Below are positions 28,327-36,831 of a stretch of 64,000 nt of DNA, in pieces. The notes under the pieces are model-generated. The model was not told where the DNA came from. It saw nothing but the letters and a program-made list of their open reading frames with translations, and did no database searches. Source of the stretch: Thermosynechococcus sp. (lineage in GTDB: Bacteria > Cyanobacteriota > Cyanobacteriia > Thermosynechococcales > Thermosynechococcaceae). Every line of letters starts with the position of its first letter. Position 1 is the first letter of the stretch. The stretch covers positions 1-64,000 of the forward strand of contig NZ_AP024678.1 in assembly GCF_025999095.1 (NCBI RefSeq). The letters are read 5' to 3'. Both the position numbers and the translations under genes were made by a program.

Positions 28327-29184
28327 ATGATCGCAGCCTCTGGACCGACAGCATTGGCGGCAATGACTCAACAGACCCTTGCTGGAACTGCCCAATGGTC
28401 AGGGGTGGGCTTACATTCAGGCCAGTGGGTTGCCCTCACCCTTCAGCCGGCACCCGCCAATACCGGACGCCAGTTTGTGCGCCTTGATCTGGAGGGGCAG
28501 CCCGTAATTCCTGCTCAGATTGAGGCTGTGAAATCCACTCAATTGGCAACGGAGTTGGTGGGCAATGGCGCCAGTGTGCGTACGGTTGAGCATCTCTTGG
28601 CAGCGCTGGCGATCGCCGGCATTGATAATGTCACGATTCAGATCACAGGTCCTGAGGTGCCCGTGCTCGATGGCTCGGCGCAACCTTGGCTAGAAGGCAT
28701 TCAGAGGGTAGGTGTGGTCCCTCAGGAGGCCCCTCGGCCAGCAGTCATCTTAAAGGAACCTGTCACCATTTACCAAGGAGACGCCTTTGTCAGTGCCATT
28801 CCTGCTCCTGAGCTGCGCCTCACCTATGGCATTGACTTTCCCTATGGGGCGATTGGTCGGCAGTGGTGTAGTTTTACGCCCTCAGAACTAGCGGCGGAGG
28901 TCGCCCCTGCTCGCACTTTTGGTTTTGCTGAACAAGTGGACTATCTGCGCAGCCAAGGTCTGATTCAGGGGGGCAGTTTAGAGAATGCCCTTGTGTGCAG
29001 TGCCAGTGGTTGGGTCAACCCGCCGTTACGCTTTGCCGATGAACCTGTTCGCCACAAGTTACTCGATCTCTGGGGAGATTTAGCCCTCCTTGGAACACCC
29101 CCCATCGCCCATTATGTAGCCTATCGCGCCAGTCATCATCTGCATACCCAATTGGCGCGGGCGATCGCTCCCCAAATGGTTTAG
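28327..29184 (+). CDS. lpxC: UDP-3-O-acyl-N-acetylglucosamine deacetylase (LpxC)
   Basis: This zinc amidase commits UDP-acyl-GlcNAc to lipid A synthesis. Zinc and catalytic motifs are present: GVGLHSGQWV at the N-terminus, VEHLLAALAIAGIDN with the first His, PVLDGSAQPW, and RHKLLDLWGDLALLG with the second His and Asp. The 285-residue length is usual for cyanobacteria. ATG 28327 is preceded by TTG in frame; I prefer the ATG. It is the second gene in an outer-membrane cluster with Omp85, fabZ and lpxA. Confidence 0.95.
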   Translation: MIAASGPTALAAMTQQTLAGTAQWSGVGLHSGQWVALTLQPAPANTGRQFVRLDLEGQPVIPAQIEAVKSTQLATELVGNGASVRTVEHLLAALAIAGIDNVTIQITGPEVPVLDGSAQPWLEGIQRVGVVPQEAPRPAVILKEPVTIYQGDAFVSAIPAPELRLTYGIDFPYGAIGRQWCSFTPSELAAEVAPARTFGFAEQVDYLRSQGLIQGGSLENALVCSASGWVNPPLRFADEPVRHKLLDLWGDLALLGTPPIAHYVAYRASHHLHTQLARAIAPQMV

Positions 29185-29248
29185 TCGGGGCAACCGTTCT
29201 CCCCTATGATTTGTTTATATCTTTCATTTGCAGCCGATACCGACCCCT

Positions 29249-29710
29249 ATGCCAACGTTGACTGATTCCCCACCAACCACTGTGCTGACGGTCACTGAGC
29301 TACAGCAGTTGCTCCCCCACCGCTACCCCTTTTTGCTAGTGGATCGGATCATTGACTACGTGCCAGAAAAGTATGCTGTGGGGCTGAAAAACGTCACGAT
29401 CAACGAACCCTTTTTTCAAGGGCACTTTCCGGGTCGCCCCATCATGCCGGGGGTGCTCATTGTGGAAGCCCTTGCCCAAGTGGGTGGGGTTGTCCTGATG
29501 CAGATGAACTGGGCGAAGGATAAACTTTCTGTGTTTGCGGGCATTGATAAGGTGCGCTTTCGCCGTCCAGTCGTCCCCGGAGATCAGTTGATCCTGCGGG
29601 CGGAGCTGCTTGTTGTCAAACAACAGCGCATCGGCAAAATGCAAGGACGGGCTGAGGTGAATGGTCAATTGGTCTGTGAGGGCGAGATGATGTTCTCGCT
29701 GGTGGACTAG
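29249..29710 (+). CDS. fabZ: 3-hydroxyacyl-ACP dehydratase (FabZ)
   Basis: This hotdog-fold dehydratase of fatty-acid elongation supplies acyl chains also used by LpxA. The catalytic motif is intact: [35 protein letters not shown] (His and Glu) and [15 protein letters not shown] 29249 gives 153 residues; a TTG at 29228 would add seven. It lies between lpxC and lpxA, the classic arrangement, and its stop is nine bases before the lpxA start. Confidence 0.95.
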   Translation: MPTLTDSPPTTVLTVTELQQLLPHRYPFLLVDRIIDYVPEKYAVGLKNVTINEPFFQGHFPGRPIMPGVLIVEALAQVGGVVLMQMNWAKDKLSVFAGIDKVRFRRPVVPGDQLILRAELLVVKQQRIGKMQGRAEVNGQLVCEGEMMFSLVD

Positions 29711-29719
29711 TCACAATCC

Positions 29720-30529
29720 ATGATGCAAACCCTGATCCATCCTACTGCTGTCATCCATCCCAGTGCTGAACTGCATCCCACAGTTCGAGTCGGTCCCTAT
29801 GCTGTGATTGGTGAACAGGTGCGCGTCGGCGCCCATACGGAAATTGGTGCCCACGTGATTATTGAAGGGCCAACGGAGGTAGGGGTCGGCAATCGTATCT
29901 TTCCGGGAGCAATCATTGGCACTGCCTCTCAGGATCAAAAATATACGGGTGCCAATAGTGCCCTGCGCATTGGTGATTACAACACGATTCGCGAGTTCGT
30001 GACGATTAACCGCGCCAATGGTGAAGGGGATGCCACAATTATTGGTAACCACAATCTGCTCCTGGCCTATGTTCATGTAGCCCATGATTGCGTGATTGAG
30101 GATCAGGTGGTGATTACGAATGCCGCCTCGATCGCGGGCCATGTTTGCATTGAATCAAAGGCGCGCATTGGGGGTATGGTGGGTATTCACCAGTTTGTCC
30201 ATATTGGTCGCTTGGCGATGGTGGGGGCAATGGCACGGGTAGATCGGGATGTGCCTCCCTATATGCTGGTGGAAGGTCATCCGGCACGGGTTCGTGCCCT
30301 CAATCAGGTGGGACTGCGGCGGGCAGGTGTCACAGAGGCAGAAATGCGCGACCTCAAGGAAGCCTTTCGCATTCTTTATCGCCGTGAGTTGCCCCTTGCT
30401 CAGGCGATTGCCCAATTGGCAACCCTACCCCCTTCTGAGCATTTAGAGCATCTCCAGCGCTTTTTAACCTATGCCCGCGAAGAGGGACGGCGGGGCTTAA
30501 CCCCCGGTGGTCGGGCAACGACGGATTAA
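29720..30529 (+). CDS. lpxA: UDP-N-acetylglucosamine acyltransferase (LpxA)
   Basis: This is the first enzyme of lipid A synthesis, a trimeric left-handed beta-helix. Hexapeptide repeats run from IHPTAVIHPSAELHPTVRVG to about residue 190. The catalytic His lies in LLLAYVHVAHDCVIED, and GIHQFVHIGRLAMVGAM follows. The C-terminal helical domain contains LNQVGLRRAGVTEAEMRDL. The 269-residue length is standard. Two ATG codons stand in tandem at the start. Confidence 0.96.
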   Translation: MMQTLIHPTAVIHPSAELHPTVRVGPYAVIGEQVRVGAHTEIGAHVIIEGPTEVGVGNRIFPGAIIGTASQDQKYTGANSALRIGDYNTIREFVTINRANGEGDATIIGNHNLLLAYVHVAHDCVIEDQVVITNAASIAGHVCIESKARIGGMVGIHQFVHIGRLAMVGAMARVDRDVPPYMLVEGHPARVRALNQVGLRRAGVTEAEMRDLKEAFRILYRRELPLAQAIAQLATLPPSEHLEHLQRFLTYAREEGRRGLTPGGRATTD

Positions 30530-30556
30530 GTCTCTAGTTGCCACTTGCTCAATGCC

Positions 30557-31033
30557 ATGCCTGCTGTGGTGCTTGTCCATCCCCAAATCCCCCCCAATAC
30601 CGGTAATATTGCCCGCACCTGTGCTGCCACCCAGACACCGCTGCACTTGATTGAACCCTTAGGGTTTGAACTCAGCGATCGCTACCTCAAGCGCGCCGGT
30701 CTAGATTATTGGCCCTACGTCACCCTGTATTGCCACCCCGACTGGCCAACATTTCTGAAAACAGCCCACAGCCACGGACGCTTAATTGCCTTTGAACCTG
30801 CTGCCCAGCAGATTTACTGGGACTTCACCTTCGCTGAGAGTGATTGGCTGGTCTTTGGCAGTGAACCCGATGGTATTCCTGCGGATGTTTTAGCCACCTG
30901 CGATGCCTTCCTCAAAATTCCCATGTGGCAGCCTGCTGTCCGCAGTCTGAACCTCTCGGCATCGGTGGCGATCGCCCTCATGGAAGCCTATCGGCAACTG
31001 CACCTTTGCCCAAAGCCTCCCGAAATAAGATGA
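30557..31033 (+). CDS. trmL: tRNA (cytidine/uridine-34-2'-O)-methyltransferase, TrmL family
   Basis: This SPOUT-fold enzyme methylates the wobble base of tRNA-Leu. Motifs are VVLVHPQIPPNTGNIARTCA at the N-terminus, LIEPLGFELSDRYLKRAGLDYW, the knot segment FGSEPDGIP, and the C-terminal IPMWQPAVRSLNLSASVAIA. The length is about 158 residues. ATG 30557 is preferred over an upstream TTG at 30545. It follows lpxA by 27 bases. Confidence 0.92.
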   Translation: MPAVVLVHPQIPPNTGNIARTCAATQTPLHLIEPLGFELSDRYLKRAGLDYWPYVTLYCHPDWPTFLKTAHSHGRLIAFEPAAQQIYWDFTFAESDWLVFGSEPDGIPADVLATCDAFLKIPMWQPAVRSLNLSASVAIALMEAYRQLHLCPKPPEIR

Positions 31034-31172
31034 AATAAGAATAGAGCTGAGCCCTTGGGAGTAGGTAAACCGGGGTCAGACCGCTCTAGGCGATGACAGC
31101 TTCAAGTTCATCAGCCGGCAACACGGGAAAAAAAAGCCTTGGCGGTCGAGTCCCCAGAAAACTGCAATACCC

Positions 31173-32411
31173 ATGAGTAAAGTTACCGATAAGCCCCCTG
31201 ACACTGACCAGCGACGCCGCATTTTTCGTTTGCTGCGGATCGGTCTAGGGCTTACCCTCATTGGTTTAGCGGCATATCTCCTCTGGTGGCGACAGCGCAA
31301 TGTGGTCAGTCGGGTGGGCTATCTCAATGGCACCGTGATTACCCTCTATGCGCCGATCCCCGGTACTCTGACCCTAGAGCCTCTGCACCCCGGCCAACCC
31401 CTAAGGGCGGGCACGGCAATTGGTACAATTCGCAACGATCGCAACCCGCAACTGGAAACCGATCGCCAGAATCTGGAGACCCGCCTCAGCATCGCCCTCG
31501 CGCAGCAGCAGGGTCTGCAACAGAAACGCAATAGCCGCATGGCTTTGATTGCTCAGCTTGACCACGATGAACAGAGTCAGCGAACCCTTGAAGTTCGCTT
31601 TACTCAAGAAGCAGTGCGGCGCACCTTAGGGGAACTCCGCCAAGCCCAAGAAGCCCTTGCCCTTGCTCGCATTACCGCCGATCGCTACACCCGTCTGCTC
31701 AAGGCGGGAGCGGTGGCGCGTCAACTAGCCGATGAAGCCCTATCCCGTGCCCAGGAGGCCGCCAAATTAGTGGAGAGTAAACAGGCCGAACTGCGCCGTC
31801 AACAAACTGCCCTCCAAGCCGCTCGCCAAGGACTGCAACTGGATGCCTCACGCACATTTAGCTTTCCCCAAATTCGCCTGATTGACCTGCACTTGGAACT
31901 GGTGGATATTGAAGCTGAGCTACTGAATGTCAGCACCACAATTACCGCCCTACGTCGTGAAATTGCCAACATTAAGCAGCAACTCTCTCTGCAACGGGTG
32001 GCCCCCATTAAAGTGCCCACCACCGCCGTCATTTGGTCTGTGATTCATAAAACCGGAAATTTGGGGATTCCGCTTGCGGCCGGCGATCCAATCATTAAGA
32101 TGTTAGATTGTCGTGATGTCTGGGCAACGGCATTGGTAGCTGAGCGAGAAAATTCCCGTCTGCGGGTGGGTCAAGAGGCTAGCGTGCGCTTGCTGGATGG
32201 GAGCGATCGCCGGCTGAGGGGCATTGTGCGGGCGATTCGTGGTGGCCCCGGCAAAGTTCAGGTGGGCGAAAATGTTGCTGTGCCCCCTCCGGATCTGGTG
32301 CGCAACGAACTGGCGGTTGACGTTCAACTGGATGAATTGCCGGCGGACTTGAGCGCCGCCCGTTTTTGTGGTGTTGGCCAAAGTGTCGAAGTAATTTTTA
32401 GTGTTTTTTAA
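31173..32411 (+). CDS. HlyD-family membrane fusion protein
   Basis: This is a periplasmic adaptor anchored in the inner membrane. The cytoplasmic N-terminus is followed by one membrane helix (about residues 20-39, LRIGLGLTLIGLAAYLLWW). A lipoyl-like half-motif comes next, then a long coiled coil (about 85-265, rich in Gln/Arg/Glu), the second lipoyl half (VAPIKVPTTAVIWSV) and a beta-barrel domain with AVPPPDLVRNELAVDV. It precedes a cellulose-synthase-like gene by about 230 bases. A HlyD-like protein has been proposed as part of a tripartite cellulose secretion system in Thermosynechococcus vulcanus, so a matching role is an inference from context. Confidence 0.88.
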   Translation: MSKVTDKPPDTDQRRRIFRLLRIGLGLTLIGLAAYLLWWRQRNVVSRVGYLNGTVITLYAPIPGTLTLEPLHPGQPLRAGTAIGTIRNDRNPQLETDRQNLETRLSIALAQQQGLQQKRNSRMALIAQLDHDEQSQRTLEVRFTQEAVRRTLGELRQAQEALALARITADRYTRLLKAGAVARQLADEALSRAQEAAKLVESKQAELRRQQTALQAARQGLQLDASRTFSFPQIRLIDLHLELVDIEAELLNVSTTITALRREIANIKQQLSLQRVAPIKVPTTAVIWSVIHKTGNLGIPLAAGDPIIKMLDCRDVWATALVAERENSRLRVGQEASVRLLDGSDRRLRGIVRAIRGGPGKVQVGENVAVPPPDLVRNELAVDVQLDELPADLSAARFCGVGQSVEVIFSVF

Positions 32412-32638
32412 TTGTTGCCCCCTCAGGTTTTTCCCACTTCAAACATCGACCAGAGGGCAGGCTTGCCGCCCTAGCGCAAACCTACCTGCTTTCGTAAAGT
32501 CCGGAGGCTAGGGAGATGACAATTAAGCCTAAACTCCTGCTGGCCTGGGTTTAACTTTCCGGATCATTGGGGTACTTTAATTAAAAGATTGCTCTACTCA
32601 GCTCAAACAGAACCGCCTAGGATGGCTGGGTTCTTCGT
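32412..32638 (+). promoter_or_regulatory. Structured leader before the GT2 gene, candidate regulatory RNA
   Basis: AGGGC (32454-32458) can pair with GCCCT (32468-32472). CCCTAGC (32469-32475), which shares four of those bases, can instead pair perfectly with GCTAGGG (32507-32513), so the two hairpins exclude each other. A third hairpin, AGAACC-GCC (32609-32617) with GGC (32624-32626) and GGTTCT (32629-32634), lies just before the possible GTG start at 32639. No known riboswitch class was matched. Confidence 0.4.
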
Positions 32639-32656
32639 GTGTTTCCTAAAGTAAAC

Positions 32657-34867
32657 ATGAAAAGGAATATTCTCAGCCCCCCTGCCTTGGTCAGGGGGTG
32701 TACTGTAGCCCCCCGGCGCAAACGACAGACTGCTGAGGTTTGCCTCTGTCTATGGGGGGCGCTCGCATTTGTTGTTGTGTGGTTAACTCAGCTAGATTGG
32801 CAAAACTTACTTCCCAATTTGGTGGGCATCTGGTATGCGGGTCAGGGCTTGTTTCGGCCAAAGGGGACAACACTTGAAGCACTGTTGCTGCCCACAATTG
32901 TCTGGCTAGCGGTTACATTTTTACTCAAAGAAATTTCACCCAAGCCCAATTTTTACTCCCGCCTTGTTGTCAGTGTTGGCCTGGGAGCCTTGGCGCTGCG
33001 CTACCTGCTGTGGCGCCTGTTCAATAGCCTTAACCTAGATGATCCTCTCAATGGTGCCGTCTCTATTTTGCTGTTTGTTGCAGAGGTGTTGAACTTAGGC
33101 AACACCTGCTGCTTTTTCTTTTTATCTATTTTTGCCACCAACCGCACCCCGGAGGCCGATCGCCTGAGTCAAGCGGTGATTCGCGGAGAATACCTACCGT
33201 GGGTGGATGTGATTTTGCCCACCTACAACGAAGGGGTCGAGATTCTGCGCCGCTCAGTGGTGGCCTGCCAAGCCATGGATTATCCCCACAAGCGCATTTA
33301 TCTGCTGGATGATACCCGTCGCCCAGCCGTGCGCGCTCTTGCTGCCGAACTGGGCTGTGAGTATCGCGATCGCCCCGACAACCGCCATGCCAAAGCCGGT
33401 AACATCAACCACGCTCTACCAACCCTGACCGGGGAACTCATTGCCGTGTTTGACGCTGATTTTGTTCCCAGCCGCAACTTTCTCACCCGCACCGTTGGCT
33501 TTTTCCAAGACCCCAAGACCGCCATGGTGCAAACCCCCCAAAACTTTTTTAATGAAGACCCCGTAACTGTGAACTTGGGCCTAGAGGGGATCCTCAACAA
33601 CGAGCAAACCCTTTTCTTTCGTTTTATTCAATGCAGTCGAGATTTTTTTGATGCCGTCATTTGCTGCGGCACCTGCTTTGTGGTCCGCCGGAGTGCCCTT
33701 GATGAGATTGGCGGCATTCCCACCGACAGCATTACAGAAGATTACCTAACTTCCATGTATTTACAGGGGCGGGGCTACCGCGTTAAATACCTCAATGAAG
33801 CCCTCTCCGCCGGTATGTCTCCCGAAACCATTAGTGCCTATGTCAACCAACGCCTGCGCTGGGGCCAAGGAACCCTGCAAATGCTGTTTCTGAAGGATAA
33901 TTTCCTGACCATTCCCAACCTCAACCCCATACAGCGCTTTTATCACAGCTTAGGCGTGATTTATTGGCTCTTATGCATTCCGCGGGTGATCTTTTTGCTG
34001 GCGCCCTTGGCTTTTTTGCTCTTTGGCTTAGCGCCGTTGCGCGCCACCTTTAACGAAATTCTCTACTTTTATTTTCCCTATTACTTAGGAAATATCATGG
34101 CCTTTGCTTGGCTCACAGAGGGTCGCCGCTCCGCCTTTTGGTCGGATGTATATGAAACCCTGCTGGCTTTCCCGCTGGCATTGACAATCGTACGCACCCT
34201 CTGGAGTCCGCGGGGCAAGCCCTTCAAAGTGACCCCCAAAGGCATTGTCGATCCCCATCGCATTACAGTGAACTGGCCCCTGATTCGACCCCTGTTGATA
34301 TTGATGCTCCTAACGATTTTAGGGTTTCTTTGGCGCAGCTCACCCCTGCAGGATACAATTGTCAATCCCGACAGTTTGCTGGTCAATGCTCTGTGGTCTG
34401 TTTATAATTTTACAATCCTCATCCTTTGTATGCTGGTTGCCATCGATGTGCCGCAGCGGCGCCATTCGCGCTTTAGCCGCCAGGAACCCTGTGAACTAAT
34501 CCTTGGCCATGACTCCTGCTTTGTCCAAACCGCCGATCTTTCCGAAGCAGGAGCCCGCCTCTCCCTAACACCCCCTTGGCCGCTGCCCCTTAAAGAAGAT
34601 GTTGGGGAGCTGTGCTTTGTTGACCCTAGCCCTTTGGCCCCATTAAGTTTGCCAATACAGGTGCGCTGGTGGCGATGGGTAGATAGAAATACCTTACAGC
34701 TAGGTGTGCAATTTAGCGAGCTGCCGCTCCCCACCTATCGCCGTCTTGTCGAGTACTTGTATTGCCAGCCCGGTCAGTGGGAAGAGGTGCGGGTTCCGGA
34801 AGTGAAAACTGCTTGGGCACTCATCAAAAGTGTTCTGAGACTGTATCCCCTTGCCGAGAGCCGCTAA
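32657..34867 (+). CDS. Cellulose-synthase-like GT2 glycosyltransferase with C-terminal PilZ domain
   Basis: This BcsA-type inner-membrane enzyme probably polymerises UDP-glucose into a beta-glucan such as cellulose. N-terminal membrane helices (about residues 28-165) precede the GT-A domain, with LPTYNEG, LLDDTR, the metal-binding DAD near 267, TED near 361 and QRLRW near 400. Several further helices follow, then PilZ with RRHSR and DLSEAG, the c-di-GMP-binding RxxxR and DxSxxG motifs. Both appear intact, so activation by c-di-GMP is likely. ATG 32657 is used; GTG 32639 is an alternative. The HlyD-type gene upstream suggests a shared export route. Its stop overlaps the next, convergent, gene by four bases. 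Confidence 0.92.
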   Translation: MKRNILSPPALVRGCTVAPRRKRQTAEVCLCLWGALAFVVVWLTQLDWQNLLPNLVGIWYAGQGLFRPKGTTLEALLLPTIVWLAVTFLLKEISPKPNFYSRLVVSVGLGALALRYLLWRLFNSLNLDDPLNGAVSILLFVAEVLNLGNTCCFFFLSIFATNRTPEADRLSQAVIRGEYLPWVDVILPTYNEGVEILRRSVVACQAMDYPHKRIYLLDDTRRPAVRALAAELGCEYRDRPDNRHAKAGNINHALPTLTGELIAVFDADFVPSRNFLTRTVGFFQDPKTAMVQTPQNFFNEDPVTVNLGLEGILNNEQTLFFRFIQCSRDFFDAVICCGTCFVVRRSALDEIGGIPTDSITEDYLTSMYLQGRGYRVKYLNEALSAGMSPETISAYVNQRLRWGQGTLQMLFLKDNFLTIPNLNPIQRFYHSLGVIYWLLCIPRVIFLLAPLAFLLFGLAPLRATFNEILYFYFPYYLGNIMAFAWLTEGRRSAFWSDVYETLLAFPLALTIVRTLWSPRGKPFKVTPKGIVDPHRITVNWPLIRPLLILMLLTILGFLWRSSPLQDTIVNPDSLLVNALWSVYNFTILILCMLVAIDVPQRRHSRFSRQEPCELILGHDSCFVQTADLSEAGARLSLTPPWPLPLKEDVGELCFVDPSPLAPLSLPIQVRWWRWVDRNTLQLGVQFSELPLPTYRRLVEYLYCQPGQWEEVRVPEVKTAWALIKSVLRLYPLAESR

Positions 34868-36048
34868 CCATTAAGAAGGGTGAGGAGATTTTGAATTGCC
34901 ATACTGGTTGCCCGAATTGCTGCCTGAACACTGGCATTTTTGGGCTCAACTTGCAGCAGATAGGCCAAGCTGGATTGCAGATACGTCAGCGCCATCTGAG
35001 TGTTGGGATCAATGTGCTGGTAGGCTTGGGGTGAGTAGGGCGGACCATAACTGGGGTGGGGATAGCCAACAGAGTGCTCATAGTTTGCGCCTGAATATCC
35101 TTGGGAATAGTCGTAGGTGGGGTGGGAATAGCCAACGGTGTGCTCGTAGTTTGACCCTGAATATCCTTGGGAATAATCGTAGGTGGGGTGGGGATAGCCA
35201 ACGGTGTGCTCGTAGTTCGCCGCTGGATACCCTTGGCTGGCTTCAACCGGTTGTGCAGCCTCAGAGGGGGTTGAAACCGTTGCTGTAGTGGCGGGGACCT
35301 GTGGCGCTGAAGGCAAAATAACGGCCTCCTCTGTTTCTTCGGGTTCAGTAGCAGGGGAGGCGGTTGGGCTAAATGGGGTACCACTGGCCTTGGCAGCCAT
35401 AATTTCCGTGGCCTCGAGGATTTGGGTGGGCTCACTGTCGATTTCTCCCATGCGTTCTCCCCGTTGGTAGACACTGACCTGACTGTAACTCTGTTCAGTA
35501 TCTTTTTCCTCTTTTTTCAGCCATACAAGAAAATCAGAGGCGCTGTAGGTGGCTTCTCCCCCCAAGGTACGAATGGCAACAAAGCCATTGGCGGCATTGA
35601 CACTTTGAATAGGATACCAGGTGCCCCGATAGAGAATCATCGCATCCATGGCGAGGGAGTTGCCTCCTGTAAGAGCACCGCGTCGCTTACCCCGTGCCCA
35701 CCGGTCTTTCCACAGCACGCCTGCTTCGGTGTATTGGATCAGATAGCCTTCGGGAACAGTGCGATGTTCGTAACGTAAAAATCCGGGGGTTTGAGCTATG
35801 CCGACTTGGAAGATTTCATAATCTACCATGACCTCTTGAATCAGAGGTCGATAGGGTGATGCATCCCGTACTTCAATGGCAAGGGTGGGAGCATCTGTTT
35901 TCACCCGGGCCACAATGCCATCTTTGTAGGAAATGAGCTGAACTTCATCAAATGTTGTTTCTACACGCAGGTGCCGATTCGAGAGCATTCGCGAATTTTT
36001 CTGAATCAAGTCTTTAATAAATTGGTCTATTAATTCGCGATCGCCCAT
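34864..36048 (-). CDS. Hypothetical protein with tyrosine-rich 22-residue tandem repeats
   Basis: The 394-residue protein has three parts. An N-terminal globular region of about 190 residues is well structured in appearance. A Pro/Thr/Glu-rich linker follows (about 195-275). The C-terminal part is built of repeats around the unit NYEHTVGYPHPTYDYSQGYS, ending in a helical tail with ALTYLQSSLAYLLQVEP. No signal peptide or membrane helix is seen. I recognise no family. The repeat region corresponds to 66-base DNA repeats. It is convergent with, and overlaps by four bases, the cellulose-synthase-like gene, so a link to that pathway is only positional. Confidence 0.75.
   Translation of the reverse strand: MGDRELIDQFIKDLIQKNSRMLSNRHLRVETTFDEVQLISYKDGIVARVKTDAPTLAIEVRDASPYRPLIQEVMVDYEIFQVGIAQTPGFLRYEHRTVPEGYLIQYTEAGVLWKDRWARGKRRGALTGGNSLAMDAMILYRGTWYPIQSVNAANGFVAIRTLGGEATYSASDFLVWLKKEEKDTEQSYSQVSVYQRGERMGEIDSEPTQILEATEIMAAKASGTPFSPTASPATEPEETEEAVILPSAPQVPATTATVSTPSEAAQPVEASQGYPAANYEHTVGYPHPTYDYSQGYSGSNYEHTVGYSHPTYDYSQGYSGANYEHSVGYPHPSYGPPYSPQAYQHIDPNTQMALTYLQSSLAYLLQVEPKNASVQAAIRATSMAIQNLLTLLNG
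35066..35235. repeat. 66-base tandem repeat inside the tyrosine-rich protein gene
   Basis: The element beginning CCAAC(A/G) recurs at 35066, 35132 and 35198, exactly 66 bases apart. Copies one and two are nearly full length and differ at a few positions; the third is partial. The period is a multiple of three, so the frame is kept and each unit encodes 22 residues with about five tyrosines. Confidence 0.85.
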
Positions 36049-36240
36049 AGTTTTTGCTTTGAATCACGGCAAGAAGCCTGCTAGCCACTGGGCCTAGGGA
36101 GTCTATCCCTTGCTTTTTGCTTAATGCAACTTTGGAACACTAGACCCATGCTTGCATAGTGGCCACAGGTCAGCTTAGGAACACTAGCGATGTCAGTCTA
36201 GGACAAAAAACTTCCTGCTAACAACCGTAAATCTACGGAT

Positions 36241-36828
36241 TCAAGACGGATTCAAGGTCTGAAAATACTCCCGTAGCCGCTGCAGAGCCTGGCCACGATG
36301 ACTAACTTGTTGCTTTTCGACGGGACTCATCTCGGCAAAGGTACGCTGCTGACTGGGCACCCAAAAGACAGGATCGTAGCCAAACCCCCCCTGACCCCGG
36401 GGAGCGGTTAAAATCTCGCCTGCACACCGTCCCTCAGTTGTAACGGCAATCGTGCCATCGGGGCGTGCTAGGGCAATGACACAAATAAATTCAGCGGCGC
36501 GATCGCTCACGTCGGCCATTTCCTGTAATAGACGCTCAATGCGCTCAGCATCCGTAGCTCCATAGCGAGCCGAATAGATTCCCGGGGCCCCCTGAAGGGC
36601 ATGAACTGCTAGCCCCGAATCGTCGGCGATCGCCCACTGTCCCATTTGCTTGGCGGCAGTAGCAGCCTTTAAACAGGCGTTGCCCACAAAGGAATCCGCG
36701 GTTTCAGCAATCTCAATGGTGGCTGGCAGGGCTAGCAACTCCCCAATCCACGGCTGTAACCAGCCTTGAAACTCTTTGACCTTACCAGGATTGTGGCTCG
36801 CTAAGACAGCTTGGGCAAGAATGGGCAT
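36241..36828 (-). CDS. rdgB: Non-canonical purine NTP pyrophosphatase (RdgB/HAM1 family)
   Basis: This house-cleaning enzyme hydrolyses dITP, ITP and XTP to keep hypoxanthine and xanthine out of DNA and RNA. Signature segments are LASHNPGKVKEFQ at the N-terminus, AIADDSGLAVHAL with the catalytic acidic residues, GIYSARYGATDAERIERLL, GQGGFGYDPVFWVP and the final VSHRGQAL. At 195 residues it matches the family. It lies three bases downstream of the aspartic-protease-like gene, so the pair is probably co-transcribed. Confidence 0.94.
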   Translation of the reverse strand: MPILAQAVLASHNPGKVKEFQGWLQPWIGELLALPATIEIAETADSFVGNACLKAATAAKQMGQWAIADDSGLAVHALQGAPGIYSARYGATDAERIERLLQEMADVSDRAAEFICVIALARPDGTIAVTTEGRCAGEILTAPRGQGGFGYDPVFWVPSQQRTFAEMSPVEKQQVSHRGQALQRLREYFQTLNPS

Positions 36829-36831
36829 TTC

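Noticed and set aside
31093-31176. 27-codon frame ending in an ATGA overlap with the HlyD-type gene
   Set aside because: Ser/Gly-rich text without family likeness; the overlap alone is not enough.
32446-32560. Resemblance of the leader to a c-di-GMP (GEMM) riboswitch or RNase P fragment (AAAGTCCGG)
   Set aside because: Only isolated short matches; the conserved core elements of either RNA are not in place.
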